64,000 nt of DNA, from positions 19,219,359-19,283,358 of the forward strand of contig JAJEKV010000019.1 in the NCBI GenBank assembly GCA_021234155.1. Reading direction: 5' to 3'. The notes under the pieces were generated by a model. That model was not told where the DNA came from and made no database searches. It worked only from the letters and a program-made list of their open reading frames with translations. The translations under genes were made by a program, and so were the position numbers. The DNA comes from Isoetes taiwanensis. Lineage: Eukaryota > Streptophyta > Lycopodiopsida > Isoetales > Isoetaceae. Each line of letters opens with the position of its first letter. Position 1 is the stretch's first letter. Of the stretch, positions 47,667 through 60,169 are shown piece after piece.

Positions 47667-48484
47667 CATTAGGGCGGATTTGGGGTCTCAAAATGGCCCA
47701 TATCTTGGATGCCAGAATTCCACGTCATGTTTCTCGCGACCAATGATGTTTGCGCATTTTTTTCCAAAGTCAGTATTAGTTGGCAAGTAGAAAGAGGAGC
47801 AGGCTTACTTGGCATCCACATGGTGAAATTTCATAGGACATGTTTGTGCATTCATTGCAACCACATTAATGGCCCGCATTTTTCGAAAATCGTATCGCGG
47901 ACCAAAATAATGGCTACTTTTCCCGCCTACTGTGCACATGCCCACATGCACCAACCACCTTATCAAATTTTGGCACCAAGATTTCCATTGTTCACATTAG
48001 CGCCGCTACGTGCATCCTCTCTGCCTTCGCTCTTCATTTGGAATCCAAGTCTCCAATAGCGCCTGTGTTTTTCGGGGCGAAAGCATAGAGTTAAGCAACA
48101 ACAACGCAGGCGATGTCGCGGACAAGCAAATGTACGTTACATGCCATGTTTTACTACCCAAATTTTCATTGAAGTTTTCCTACTTTTGACTCTTCCCATT
48201 CATCGTGATTGCTCCACGCCATTCATTCTTACAATTCAACGACCGATCGTATCTCTAATTGCATCCATCATTGCTCCTAGTACTCCTACATTGCTTTCAA
48301 GTAGTTCATCACTTACAAAACAATAAAGGCATGATGATTGGAAGGATATCTATCCATCTCGTGGGTGAGAATGCTATCCTTAACGAAAGGGTGACTATGG
48401 AGTTACCTCAGGAGCGACATTCATATATAATGAATAGGTAGAACTATAGGAGGGTTCAAAATAAATGCTATGGATAGTATATGC

Positions 48485-48519
48485 AAAAAAAAAAAAAAAA
48501 AGGGAAGGGGGGGGGAAGG
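48485..48519 (+). repeat. Poly(A)/poly(G) tract
   Basis: About 17 A, then GGGAAGGGGGGGGG and more purines. Confidence 0.9.
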
Positions 48520-49319
48520 GATTTGAAGAGGAGGATATTTGCAAATTTGCACCCTCAATAATACATGGATCACACCATGCTAAAATGCATATGCACTTTG
48601 TAAATGTGTAGTGAGATTTGGCGTCATGTGATCCTTGCTTTTTTCTTCCCTCTTCTTGATTTATATTCACTCATTGAATCAAATATTTTTCTTTGGGCTA
48701 TATTTATCGATGTCTGGGATTTGAGACTAGGGAAAAGCATTACTAGCATCGTTATTGTCCAACATATGGACATAAGAGACATGCTTTTCCAAGATATACA
48801 TTCAGGGCAATGGGCATCTAGTTTTACGTTGTAAAGTTGTGGGAGCCGAGCTTGAAAGTCGTCCCATGACCTCTTTTAAGCGAATTGTGCAAGCCTTATG
48901 AGAATGGTGTCCTTGCAATGAAGAAATGTTTGATAAGACGTGCATCCAGGGTTGTTGAAAAAATGAGTTACAAAATATTTGCTCCATTAGAGGTGTTTAC
49001 TAATGCCACGACACAAAAGCTCCAAAGATATATTGTATAAAATGTCGCTTTCATGAGCCTTTGGATCAGTTAACTCAAAGTGTCACATATGGAAACATTG
49101 TTAGGTTTGATAAAATAACATAAAAATCTTATTTAATAAAGCTTTGGTTGTTGGTAAAGTGTTGGCTTATTGATTAAGTGTTTGTATTTTGCTTTGGGAC
49201 CCTCTTTGAAAAAGTTTAGTTCATAAAACATAATATAACTTGGAATGATACATATTTTATATGCAAATGGGAGACTATTGATGAGGGACTTGGTGTTATT
49301 ATCTATTGACAACAAACAA

Positions 49320-50000
49320 GAAAATGGATCACACCATGCGAGTTTAGTATATTTCAACCTTTTAGCTTAAACAAAATTCGCTTGGTGTGATCTTTTTGGA
49401 AAAAGATGACTTCCTATAGTAAAATTACTTTGATTATCTTTTAATAAAAGAAATATATATGTGTCTTATTTGAAGTTAAGTGTGGATATGTGACGTGCTC
49501 ATTTATTGATAAAGTGTTTGCTTTTTGAAAAAGGCTAATAACTTTATGTAAAACTAGAGTTGGTAAAGTATTTTAGATGCAAATAGGATGGTTGATGTGA
49601 TCCTTCTTAAAAAAAGATATGCTCTTTGAAAAGGACTAATAACTTTATGCACTTGGGGTGGTAAAGCATTAAATGAGAAGGGGTACTTGTGTTTAATTTT
49701 AATTTGACAACAAATAAGAAAGTGGATCACACGATGCGAATTTAGTGTGTTCCATTTTTGTTGCATATGTACTATTCGCTTGGTGTGATCCTTCTTGAAA
49801 AATAATATGCTCTTTGAAAAGGGATAATGACTTATGTACTTAAGAGTGGTAAAGCATTTTAGGTACAAATAGGAATGAGTACTTGTGTTTAATTTTAATT
49901 TGACAACAAATAAGAAAGTGGATCACACCATGCGAATTTAGTGTGCTCCTTTTTTTTTGCATATGTATTATTCGCTTGGTGTGATCCATCTTGAAAAAAA
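49320..50000. repeat. About 197-bp tandem repeat carrying hairpins
   Basis: Inverted pairs GGATCACACCATGCGAA ... TTCGCTTGGTGTGATCC occur at 49325-49392, 49724-49791 and 49920-49987, each with a loop of about 35 bases. The last two are 196 bases apart, and the first is about two periods earlier; a decayed unit lies near 49590. Shared flanks include TTTAATTTGACAACAAATAAGAAAG (split here only by length) and GCTCTTTGAAAAGG. Confidence 0.85.
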
Positions 50001-51690
50001 AAAAGCTTTCAAGTAAAAGGAAAGAAAGAAATATCTTATTTAAAGTATAAAGTGTTAGTATGTAAAGTGTTGGTTTATTAAAATACTATTTGTTTACGCT
50101 AAGTTGTAAGTTCAATATTTGTGTTTCTATTTACTTTTTACATAAGGATCACACGGTAATTTCTTATATGCAATTACTTAGCTAGCGTGAAGATTTCGAG
50201 ATCATATGATCCTCTTTAAACAAGGATGGCTTTGACCTTCAATGTTCATAAATTTTATGAATGTTTGCATATAAGAATGTGACATATCATATTTTCTTAA
50301 AAAATGGTCATCAAATGGATAACTAGTCAAAGAGTTCTTCTACTACTTAAAGAGTTTCAAGACTCATTTTTGCTATAATTTAAATAGCAATAGATTTTTA
50401 AAGGAATCTATTGTGAAAAGTAGTCAAAGACTTCTTGTATTAGAGGTATCTAAACACAAACACCATAACCTTTGTACTTCAAGAATGTATAAACCCTTCG
50501 CATTGCAAAAGTATAATGTCATTTATTAGCATCTTCACGGACATTTCCCCTTCCTTATCGGGAAGCTCATCTCAAGGAACTCAGATTCGATTAGAATGCC
50601 TTCATCCTCTCCCAATCTCTCACAATATCCCGGAGGCCGGAGTTACCGTCACCACAAAAATGGGACTAAACTTGAAACGTCCCGAAATGGCGGTTTCTTG
50701 CCACTCAACGGATCAATGGATATAAACCGCCATCCGCCCGGATGTCGACACTTTTTGAGCCCGCAAGGCGCAACACGCCGAGGTCTAAGTTCTTATTTTT
50801 AGACCTCATTTTTTTGCGATTGAAGCTGGAGCATATTCGTGAGTCGGGTTGGATCCTTATCTACACATCATTTGGAGCTTCCATATCTGCGTGGATCGAT
50901 GACGGCGCTGAAATGAAGGTGTACAATTTGTATGCCCCAAAGACAATTAAACGCGTGTGAGGCCTAACGTCCGTATTTTAACCTCGTTTTGAAATTTTGC
51001 GTGCATATGGAAATCGAAAAGTCCATTCTCATACAATCCATGCTTTTATACATTAAGCAAATTCAAATTTCGAATTGTAGGGGCGGAAGCCCCTGTATTG
51101 GGATGAAGTAAAGATCCGGTTAACGCCGGGTTCACATGGACGAACCGCTGGTTACCGACTTAAAACCCGCGAACTTTGAGGCAAAAAAATTCAGCCCTTT
51201 TGGAAAAATCAGCCCCTCGCAAGATCCAACTTGCGTGGAAATGATGCGGCCATGAATTTTTAATCGATCGACCGACTAACTCAACTTCGGAGGGCCTAAA
51301 CTTCTCCATGTGAACCACCCATATAAGCTGACCCTTGGCAGCCTCGAAATGAAAGTCGATACAAAGCTTCAACCTACACATTCAAATTTTGAAAATGGAA
51401 GGCGGGAAGCTTGTATGGCCATGGCCTCTAAATGAAAATAGCGCAAGAATCGGTGACGCGCACGCTTGGTATCTGACAAACCAAGAGACACCGGGCCATA
51501 AGTTGCGGTATGCTATAATGCAAGTGGCTTTTTAGAAAATACGTGTTGCATCAGTCTCTGTCGACAACCAACGTAATTAAATACATATGGTACCATGAAT
51601 GCGCGACCCCCCTTATTCTGGGAGAATATTCCAAGTAAATCTGTAATGATGAGATTTTGGTATCCTAGGTGGCATGGGAAAAAAGGAGCG
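50001..51690. other. No gene seen
   Basis: Right half of the candidate element. Frames near 50516-50960 have no motif. A decayed hairpin relative (GGATCACACGG ... CATATGATCC) lies at about 50147-50212. Confidence 0.45.
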
Positions 51691-51929
51691 GAAATATGAC
51701 GTGGAATGGCTGATAGGAGGCCATTTTCAGACCCCAAATCCGCCCTAATGACATAGCGGGATTCCAGGCACTAATGGCAGCACTGCAAAGATTCCCTCAA
51801 ATCAAGCATATGATCCAGGAGTTGGTAACCGAGATCACAATGGCTCTGCCATATGTCTATTTTGGGCCCAAGGCCATTATATTATATATATCAGTAGAGT
51901 TAGATCTCAAGTTTTTAGGTGAGACTTAG

Positions 51930-53080
51930 TATTGTCTTGTTTCAAGTTTTGTGTCGAAGCACCTCGTGAGACCTGATTCCCAATTGCAAACATTGTTCTC
52001 AACTGCAATCACGGCATCATCACACTCCTGTGCATCACACTCCTCATTACTTCCAAATGCCAGAGAGTACTTATATTTATATTCCCTCTGGGCAGACACC
52101 CTTGCCTTCGCAGCCATCTTCCCCACAACACAGTATGGGCTACACTCAGGTTTCTTTTGAACCCAACCATGTCCAAGAATTTCGGTCTTCACCCTCTTTT
52201 CAACCTCCTGTCAATGTATACAATATTGGTGATCTCAAATTGAACGAGGATGGCACACAAGGGATACTGCCTAATGACCCACTATTTCTGGACCTCCTGG
52301 GTTTACTGTACCTCCGCCATTGCATTGCTCACAGCCCTCAGATGTGCCTCACGGGCCTGCTTATTCTCATGTCCCTCCGCTTTCTACCCAGGTTTCCCTG
52401 ATTCCTTCCGTCCACTGCTCACAATCTCAAACTCAGATATCCCATTTATGGGAATGCGAAAGGGAAACCTATCCTCAATCAGAGTGCTCAGGTGCATATG
52501 GAAGAATTTGAAGCCCTTGCTATTTTAAATGGACAGTCTCAGCCCCAAATCAAGTTCCACATTTTCTCCACGCTCTATGAGGAGCACCATATCAGTGGCT
52601 CATGGCCAATAAAAGTCATTGGAAACAAAACTGGCAAGAAATGAAGACGGCCTTTTTGTCACATTATGGTACCAGATGATGATCAATAACTTCTCAAGCA
52701 ACTCAATGATCTTCAACAACAACCCACGGAATCTGCCTGTGATTTTGCTGATCGTCTGCATATCTTGATTAGCAAGCTCAAAGAGTATCCCACGCAGAGT
52801 CAGATCTTGGTCTGGTTTCTGCAAGGACTACCTCCTGCTATTCATCTTATGACTGAATACTTGCAACCCAAGGCGCTGGACCACGCTATTGAACTGGTCA
52901 ATCATTCTGTCAATGTGTTCTCCCATTGGTGTTCCCCTCACAGATCTCCCTTTAATTCCTCATGTCATGGTTCCACAAAACATGGTCCAATCTCATCATT
53001 ATGTTCCACAACAGCGACGTCAAATCTGGTGTCACATTTGTAAGTATCAAGGCCATCTGGTCCAATGTTGTTAAAAAACC
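51930..53080 (+). mobile_element. LTR-retrotransposon gag fossil
   Basis: A gag-type core around 52700-52930 (ACDFADRLHILISKLKEYP, WFLQGLPPAIHLMTEYL) is followed near 53025-53075 by a zinc-knuckle-like CHICKYQGH. This resembles the gag of Ty3/Gypsy-type elements. No LTR, protease or RT is visible, so only a gag fragment survives, broken at a few points. Confidence 0.6.
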
Positions 53081-53352
53081 CGTTTTTTATTTTTAAAGTA
53101 CCTCTTTAAAAATCCTCCCATTTTTCAAAGGATTTTTATGATTTGGTATGGTAAAAAAAAAATTGCACATTTTTTGCACTGCTTTATTGGATATATTTGC
53201 TACTGTTAAAATACACATTTTTGCTACAAGTTACAAGACGTAGCATGCGAACAAGTAAATCAGAAGTTTATGCTGCTATTGGAAACTATTAAATTCAAGT
53301 ACAAAGGTATCATTACGAAAGTTCAGAAACACGTTATTATAGAGGTTAAGAG

Positions 53353-53448
53353 GAGGTTAACCCTCCCCTCCAGATGATTATGCAAAATAACCCTCGAGGC
53401 CGAGAGGGTTATTATTTGCATAATCATCGAGAGGGGAGGGTTGACCTC
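53353..53448. repeat. Near-perfect 96-bp hairpin
   Basis: The left arm (GAGGTTAACCCTCCCCTCC, then GATGATTATGCAAA) pairs with the right arm (TTTGCATAATCATC, then GAGGGGAGGGTTGACCTC) around a CGAGGCCGAG centre. It could fold into a long stem as RNA or be the remains of a foldback element. Confidence 0.9.
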
Positions 53449-54155
53449 CCTTAATTCCAGGTCCGGGCAGATTAACGGAACAAGAAGAAGTAATGCAAAA
53501 AAAGAAAACACGAAGCTCAGAAGACTTTGTTATTTGTCTTGCTTACCAGATCTGTTTGCTCAGAACCATATCATCTAAGAGCCCAAAAGTGAAGAAGCTG
53601 AAGACATGCAAGTTAACCATCAAATCTGCACAAATCCGGTAGCTATGGAACCATCAAATCTGCACAAATCCGGTAGCTGTGGAGTCTTTTTCCACATTTG
53701 CATCTGTCATTCATGTACCTGCTCAGAAAATCCTTCAAGCAAGTCGAATATATCTCAATTCTAAACATCCTTGAGATGCGACTATAGAGATGTATATTGA
53801 TTGCAGTTCACATACTGTGAGGCAAGTCAAGACATGCTTGTTCGATCCCATATTCTTTGCAGGAATGGTCTAGAGTGCCCAACATAGAATATTCCCCATA
53901 AACTACTGCAATCTAATGGCCTCGAAAAAAATTAGAACATGCGAAATAATAATACACCCTACAAATAATGGAATATGACAAAGCGCCTATATGTAGAGGC
54001 GAGACAAATAGTAAGTAGATTTCAAAGTTAGTTCTGGTTTGTGTACATTCTCATATCTGACTATAGTCGAGAGATTTTGTTTGTACATGACCACTTATAC
54101 CGACAAATTAAGATCATGGTACTCAATGAGATTCAACATTTGCGCTGATCATTGT
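53449..54155. other. No gene seen
   Basis: AT-rich. A 26-base phrase containing CATCAAATCTGCACAAATCC occurs twice, near 53619 and 53651. No coding signal. Confidence 0.5.
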
Positions 54156-54635
54156 TTATACGATAATGATATCGAATTTGGGTACCTCGAGAGCATTGGT
54201 AAGAGGGAGGTGACCTTCCGGCGTAGAATCTGGCATCCCGGTAAAATTCGGGGGAATTTCTTGTGGCGCCATTACGCTCATCAAGGGCTCAAGCGTCCAC
54301 CCGACTTTTTCAAGAAAAGGTCCCAATCTCATTCTGACTCTCTTCCAAATCCGTCTCTAGATACTACCAAATTTATCACCGCTGCAGGAACGCCAAAGAG
54401 CATCGATGGCTTTGAGATCAGATTCGGGGATGAACTGGACCTCGAAAAAGTAGACCCATTTGCACTTGGCCGCGGCGGGGTCGGCCAAGGCGCAGAGTAG
54501 TTGGCGGGTAAGGGCATCGGCAGCTTCCCATTCGCCGGATTCGAGCTTCTGGCGGAGGGCTTGGAAGCTAAGATCTGGGTCGGAATTATCGATGAGAATG
54601 CCCTCTGTGCTGCTGGTGGTTGCCCCTGTTTCCAT
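54156..54635 (-). pseudogene. GUN4: GUN4-like tetrapyrrole-binding domain with in-frame TAG
   Basis: GUN4 binds protoporphyrin IX and Mg-protoporphyrin and stimulates Mg-chelatase in chloroplasts. The minus-strand frame from ATG 54635 reads DLSFQALRQKLESGEWEAA, ADALTRQLLCALA, VYFFEVQFIPESDLKAIDALW and DKFGSI. Then comes a TAG (54357-54359), and the same frame continues RRIWKRV ... PEGHLPLTNALE to a TAA at 54156-54158. The family has a Gln (CAG) where the TAG stands (FGYSVQRRIW type). The total is about 159 codons, matching the GUN4 core. No transit peptide is visible: an in-frame TGA lies 15 bases before the ATG. It is either a pseudogene, or a gene whose transit-peptide exon I cannot see, with a genuine stop mutation. 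Confidence 0.65.
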
Positions 54636-54759
54636 ATGCCCCCTTTGCGCTCAATTCTGCTGCCGGAGGCTTATGCTCCGCATTTGCATTGGCATTGGCA
54701 TTGGCAATTTCTGGTACGCATTGCCAATTAGATGCTAGAATCATGGTACTACAGGTTTC

Positions 54760-55351
54760 AGATAGAAGAAAAAGGATGCAAGAATCAACAAAATCATGCA
54801 GAAAAATGCAAAAATCGATTTGATACAGGTTGCAGAGGAAGAAACAAAGGTAAAAATGCTAGAAATCATTACCAGAAGTGGAAAGAGAGAATAGAATATA
54901 CCATGATTTTTCTTCGGATGGGAAGTTTTTCTTCGGCGCCCCAGAAATAAGCTCGAACTCTTTATGCTGGTTAATCCCGCCATAGCCCAAACGCCAGACC
55001 ACCAGAGTAAGCCCACTAGCCGCCATAGCCAATGCTCAGAACAGGGCTGTCAAAGGGCCTTTTTCATTTTTCATCTTTTTTTCTTAAAGCCCCTATTTTT
55101 TCCCCCCGGAAATACGTGGCAAGCATCAACCCGAGTATGCTCAAGGCATCTTGCCCATGAGAGTTATATATGTTAAGATACAAAGATAGCATTGATAACC
55201 ATGATACAAACCATTATCAGTTTTGAGAACCCACTATAGCATGTGGTTTTCTTCTGTCAAATAAAATCCTAACTAAATAACCATATATACTATGTTTTTT
55301 AGATGATATGATACACTATTGAAATACTGTTTCATTTTTTGGGGGCTTTGT
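54760..55351. other. No gene seen
   Basis: Upstream flank of the GUN4-like copy, then AT-rich sequence. I see no upstream GUN4 exon with a transit peptide. Confidence 0.45.
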
Positions 55352-55450
55352 GTTAGAATTAAATTGATTTGTATTTGAATTGGATTGAATTGAATTGAAT
55401 TGAATTGATTTGATTTTTATCGTCCGCGGAGACCAATTGGCCTATAGAGA
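55352..55450 (-). repeat. SINE-like dispersed repeat, copy 3 (short)
   Basis: (GAATT)n tail followed by GATTTTTATCGTCCGCGGAG and ACCAATTGGCCTATAGAG. Only the tail-proximal 60 bases of the body are kept. Confidence 0.6.
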
Positions 55451-55774
55451 AGAAGTATAAATATTAAAAAGGCAATAAAAAACTCCAAAGAGATAAGTTG
55501 TGAAGTAAGGCAAAAGAAAGGGAAGATTTTGTCCAAAATGTAGAGGATTAAAATCTATTGTTCTATTACTATCACTCAGAACAAAGTTGACAAGGAGAGG
55601 GATGATTTAGTTTGGTGTGTGTTAAATATAAACTTAGAAAACTTAGGAAGGACATAATATCAAAGCACAACAAAATCCACCAAGTTAAGCGAGAAAAGAT
55701 TCAGTATCGAGCACTAAAAACAAAATTTAAAGTAATAACAAAGATGCATATATTGACAAAGGAATGGTTTTATG

Positions 55775-57043
55775 TCACATGCTAACACAATTTGCAGGTG
55801 CAAAAGAGACAAGAGAGTTTCCACGATCATATAAGAACTGGTAATTTTGTTGCATGAGATTGCCAATGATACTAACAGGCAGTCCATTAGTGGAAGCCAT
55901 GGCAAGGCAAACTATGTTAGTATCTTCATCAAAAGAAGCAAAGTAATTAGATGAGGGCGGATTAAAAGTAGCTCCATTGAATTTTATGGTTAGAGATGGG
56001 AACTTATAATTCCTCTTTGAAGCCTTATTATAACAAAGGTCGAGACCAGACTCACTATTGAAGGCAAGGGGGAGGTCAATAGAAAGCCGCAAGGCAATAA
56101 CCATTGAGATATACATAGAAGTTGGTAGGTAAGTAAGTGTGGTACCAGAGTCCAAAACAGTAATGCCAGGGGAACCAAAGGGGTTCCCATTGAGGAGCAT
56201 GTTCTGGACATCAACAATGTAATAAGAAGGGTAGGTAGAGCTGTGGACAATAGGTGTGGATTGGACATCAGAGCTAGTAATCACAGCGGATGCGCCGAAG
56301 AAGAGGGGGCTAGAGAAGGAAGAGTTTGTGATATCAACAAGGCAGTAAGAGAACTTGCTAGATATGTTAGGACTAAGTTGTGAAGTGAGAGAAAGGGCGC
56401 CTTGACCGAGACCGACAATACCTTGAAAAGAATGAAGGCCATAATTTGAGTTACCATTACCAATAGCAAAGTTATAGAAACGTTGGGCAGATCCAGATGT
56501 GGTGGGCAGGGAGAGAGACTCGGTAACCAACTGCCCGGACGTCTGCCCGCTACCATAGGAATACGTATATCTACAACTAGACTGAGACCCACAAGACGAT
56601 TTTTTGAGTTTGCTACAGAGTGAAGAGTTACAAGGTACTGACTTGTATGTAGAAGATTTAGAAGGGTAGAAAATGATGGTACCACATAAAGAACAGGGGT
56701 CAGCCTGAAACCATACAAGGTCGCTGCCCGTATCTGCAACTGCCCGGAAGGACTGCCCGGGATTGCCCACTGTGATATCCATTGTATATCCGCCCCCAAA
56801 GGGGGAGAGGTGCGACTGGTAACTGCCCGTTGATGCCGCTGCGGCAAAAGCTTGGGCTCTGGAACGGCTCTGATTCACTACGTACTGCACCCTGTGGTGC
56901 AGAGATGGATAGAATGCTGCCAGCGGCGAATCTGGGGCAGCCCAATGCTTGAGCTTCATTCTCAGACCGGCATCTGCCCGTATTGGTGCTGCCCATAACA
57001 CCGTAGTTAAGATGCCTACCATTACCATCCGCCATAGCTCCAT
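55775..57043 (-). CDS. Pepsin-like aspartic protease, nepenthesin/CDR1 type
   Basis: Family A1 endopeptidase, 422 aa in one exon. An N-terminal hydrophobic segment (VMVGILTTVLWAAPI, residues 7-21) fits a secretory signal. The mature domain has both catalytic Asp motifs, D104-TGS in AVADTGSDLVW and D298-SGT in TVLDSGTTLTYL, plus the flap YSYGSGQTSGQL. A Cys-rich nepenthesin-type insert with Cys at 117, 120, 138, 143, 151 and 157 lies between. The C-terminal SIIGNLMQQNY and VSFAPANC are the usual end blocks. The pro-region (about 25-80) is short, and there is no plant-specific saposin insert. It is intact and probably secreted or vacuolar. The start at 57043 is the first ATG before the signal peptide. 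Confidence 0.93.
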   Translation of the reverse strand: MELWRMVMVGILTTVLWAAPIRADAGLRMKLKHWAAPDSPLAAFYPSLHHRVQYVVNQSRSRAQAFAAAASTGSYQSHLSPFGGGYTMDITVGNPGQSFRAVADTGSDLVWFQADPCSLCGTIIFYPSKSSTYKSVPCNSSLCSKLKKSSCGSQSSCRYTYSYGSGQTSGQLVTESLSLPTTSGSAQRFYNFAIGNGNSNYGLHSFQGIVGLGQGALSLTSQLSPNISSKFSYCLVDITNSSFSSPLFFGASAVITSSDVQSTPIVHSSTYPSYYIVDVQNMLLNGNPFGSPGITVLDSGTTLTYLPTSMYISMVIALRLSIDLPLAFNSESGLDLCYNKASKRNYKFPSLTIKFNGATFNPPSSNYFASFDEDTNIVCLAMASTNGLPVSIIGNLMQQNYQFLYDRGNSLVSFAPANCVSM

Positions 57044-57122
57044 TCTCCTCCCCCTTATAGCCTTTCTTCCCGACCAATTTCTTAAAAGGATTCCACAGCC
57101 TTTTCAGCGGCTTGGATCTTAC

Positions 57123-57128
57123 CACGTG
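57123..57128 (-). promoter_or_regulatory. G-box CACGTG upstream of the protease
   Basis: GGACACGTGGT on the minus strand, 80 bases before the protease ATG. It matches the G-box/ABRE core bound by bZIP and bHLH factors in plants. Function is not shown by sequence. Confidence 0.4.
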
Positions 57129-57459
57129 TCCCCATCTCGCCCACGAACCCTGCAGTTTTTACAACACAATGGTTTCAAATGCTTTTGTTTTTCTCTGCAT
57201 GCACATGGTCCACAGACACCGAATATTAAATTTTTCCTCTTTGGATCCAAGGCATGAAATATCCAAAGATCTACAATCTTGGGCCTCTAACCTAACATTT
57301 GATGGGGTCAAACGATGATGTGGCTCTATTTTTTAGGGGCCCCTTAATCATGGAAATTGCATTAGACCTGGTCTTTTGTACAGGGATACAAGTACAAATA
57401 TCCTCACTAGATTTAGAAACCATTATGGCACCTGCACAGAATCGCAAAGGAGATGCATC

Positions 57460-57545
57460 CTGGGGATTTGAACCTCTCAAAATCCAGAAAACACCATTCC
57501 GGATAAGATTCATGACAAATTTATAAGGGGATTCGAACCTCCTGC
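57460..57545 (-). repeat. Paired B-box-like words (tRNA-like relics)
   Basis: GAGGTTCGAATCCCC (minus, near 57525-57539) and GAGGTTCAAATCCCC (near 57461-57475) lie about 65 bases apart. Both fit the RNA polymerase III B-box consensus. No full tRNA cloverleaf could be drawn, so these may be SINE heads or tRNA pseudogenes. Confidence 0.35.
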
Positions 57546-58140
57546 AAAAATAGGCAGCATCGGGCTTACAACATCAAAGTCCTGTGATTGATCAACCGTC
57601 TAGTAACACAAAAACCAAAACCTAGCTATGACAGCAGAAACACCTTTGTATGCAGTGTAAGTTGTGCCATGTAAAACTAAATCACAGATTCACGCAATAG
57701 AAAGCAAAATAGGGCATCTGTCTTTCCATTATTGAACTCGGAAGTTTTGTTCAAGATGTTAGAGCGACAAGGATTGTAAAGCTGGCCTTCTTCATCAAAA
57801 ACATGCATCTTCTAAAACCGGCCTTCTGGACCTCGATAACAACATCCTAGCTTTCAAAAACCTGGCCAAAGCTAGTTGCTTCAAAGACTGTAAAGAAAGC
57901 TCACTGCGAATCCACGCAAATTGGCCCACGCCTCTCAGATCACCACCACCAAGTAGATCAATCCCTCTATACACCAAATTATCCACTACATCACTGCTCT
58001 CAAACACAATCACAACCATGTTTTTTGTCAATAACTTGATAGATTGAAAAGGATAGAGCTAAAGAAACCATAATAAACGAGCCAAACAAATATGAAATTG
58101 CAAAAATTCTAGATTATCACCAATAAAGTATCCAATCATT
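57546..58140. other. No gene seen
   Basis: Stop-rich stretch between the protease upstream region and the next LINE; no motif. Confidence 0.5.
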
Positions 58141-59559
<1,419 letters not shown>

Positions 59560-59564
59560 CGCTC

Positions 59565-59978
59565 ATGGAAAAACCTAGAAAGGAAATCGAGAAGGCTGGG
59601 TCTTCCAAGGGAGGATCCGTCGCTGTAAGTAGTCCCAAGAGTTACACTGCAGCAGTAAGTTCCAAGAAAGGTAAAAACGAAGGTAAGAATATGGCAGAAG
59701 GTAAAATGGAGGGCAAGGTATCGGCTGTGACAGATCTCGCAGTTCCAAATGATGGTGACTTGATGCAGAGAACCAGGAGCAGGAATCAGCAGAAAAAGAT
59801 TAAAGAAACACTTGTGCAGGAGGATGTCAGCAGTGATTCCGACAGCTCCTCCTCAGCCACTGACTTAAACAGGGGAGCTCCAGTCATGGCCGATTTTGCT
59901 GCAACAGGGGCTGAGGGCGCTGCTCTGCTTCCAGGAATGGCCGGTTTTGCTGAACAGGGCCGGAGGACCCCACAATAG
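59565..59978 (+). CDS. Hypothetical 137-codon low-complexity protein
   Basis: Starts MEKPRKEIEKAGSS eight bases after the (TC)n tract. It is rich in Lys, Gly, Ser and Ala with an acidic SSDSDSSSS block and no domain. A CT-rich leader followed by such a frame is typical of plant 5' UTRs and of LINE ORF1 starts, so it may be the 5' end of an element whose remainder is lost, or a gene fragment. Confidence 0.3.
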   Translation: MEKPRKEIEKAGSSKGGSVAVSSPKSYTAAVSSKKGKNEGKNMAEGKMEGKVSAVTDLAVPNDGDLMQRTRSRNQQKKIKETLVQEDVSSDSDSSSSATDLNRGAPVMADFAATGAEGAALLPGMAGFAEQGRRTPQ

Positions 59979-60169
59979 TTATGAATCCAGGGAATTTGTT
60001 TGGGGGAGCTGCTCCAAATTCGTTTGGAAACATCCAGGCTGGGAACGTACAGACTGTAGCAAATCCAGTTAGGGTTTGACTGCACACTTAGGGCAGAGTT
60101 TCGGATTTGGGGATGCATAAAACACCATGATACACAAGGCACCCAAAATTAAAACACTACATGGTTTTT

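Larger units (their letters stand above)
47667..51750. mobile_element. Candidate 4.1-kb element with inverted ends
   Basis: CATTAGGGCGGATTTGGGGT at 47667 is repeated in reverse complement at 51750. Similarity continues inward through AAAATGGCC and CCACGTCAT (47667-47735 against 51691-51750), with gaps. The interior has no recognisable transposase; it holds a homopolymer tract (48485-48519) and hairpin repeats (49320-50000). No clean target duplication is visible, so this may be a decayed or nested DNA transposon, or two copies of one repeat in opposite orientation. Confidence 0.45.

Noticed and set aside
56281-57125. Long frames overlapping the aspartic protease
   Set aside because: Shadows of the protease in other frames; only the 422-codon frame shows catalytic motifs.
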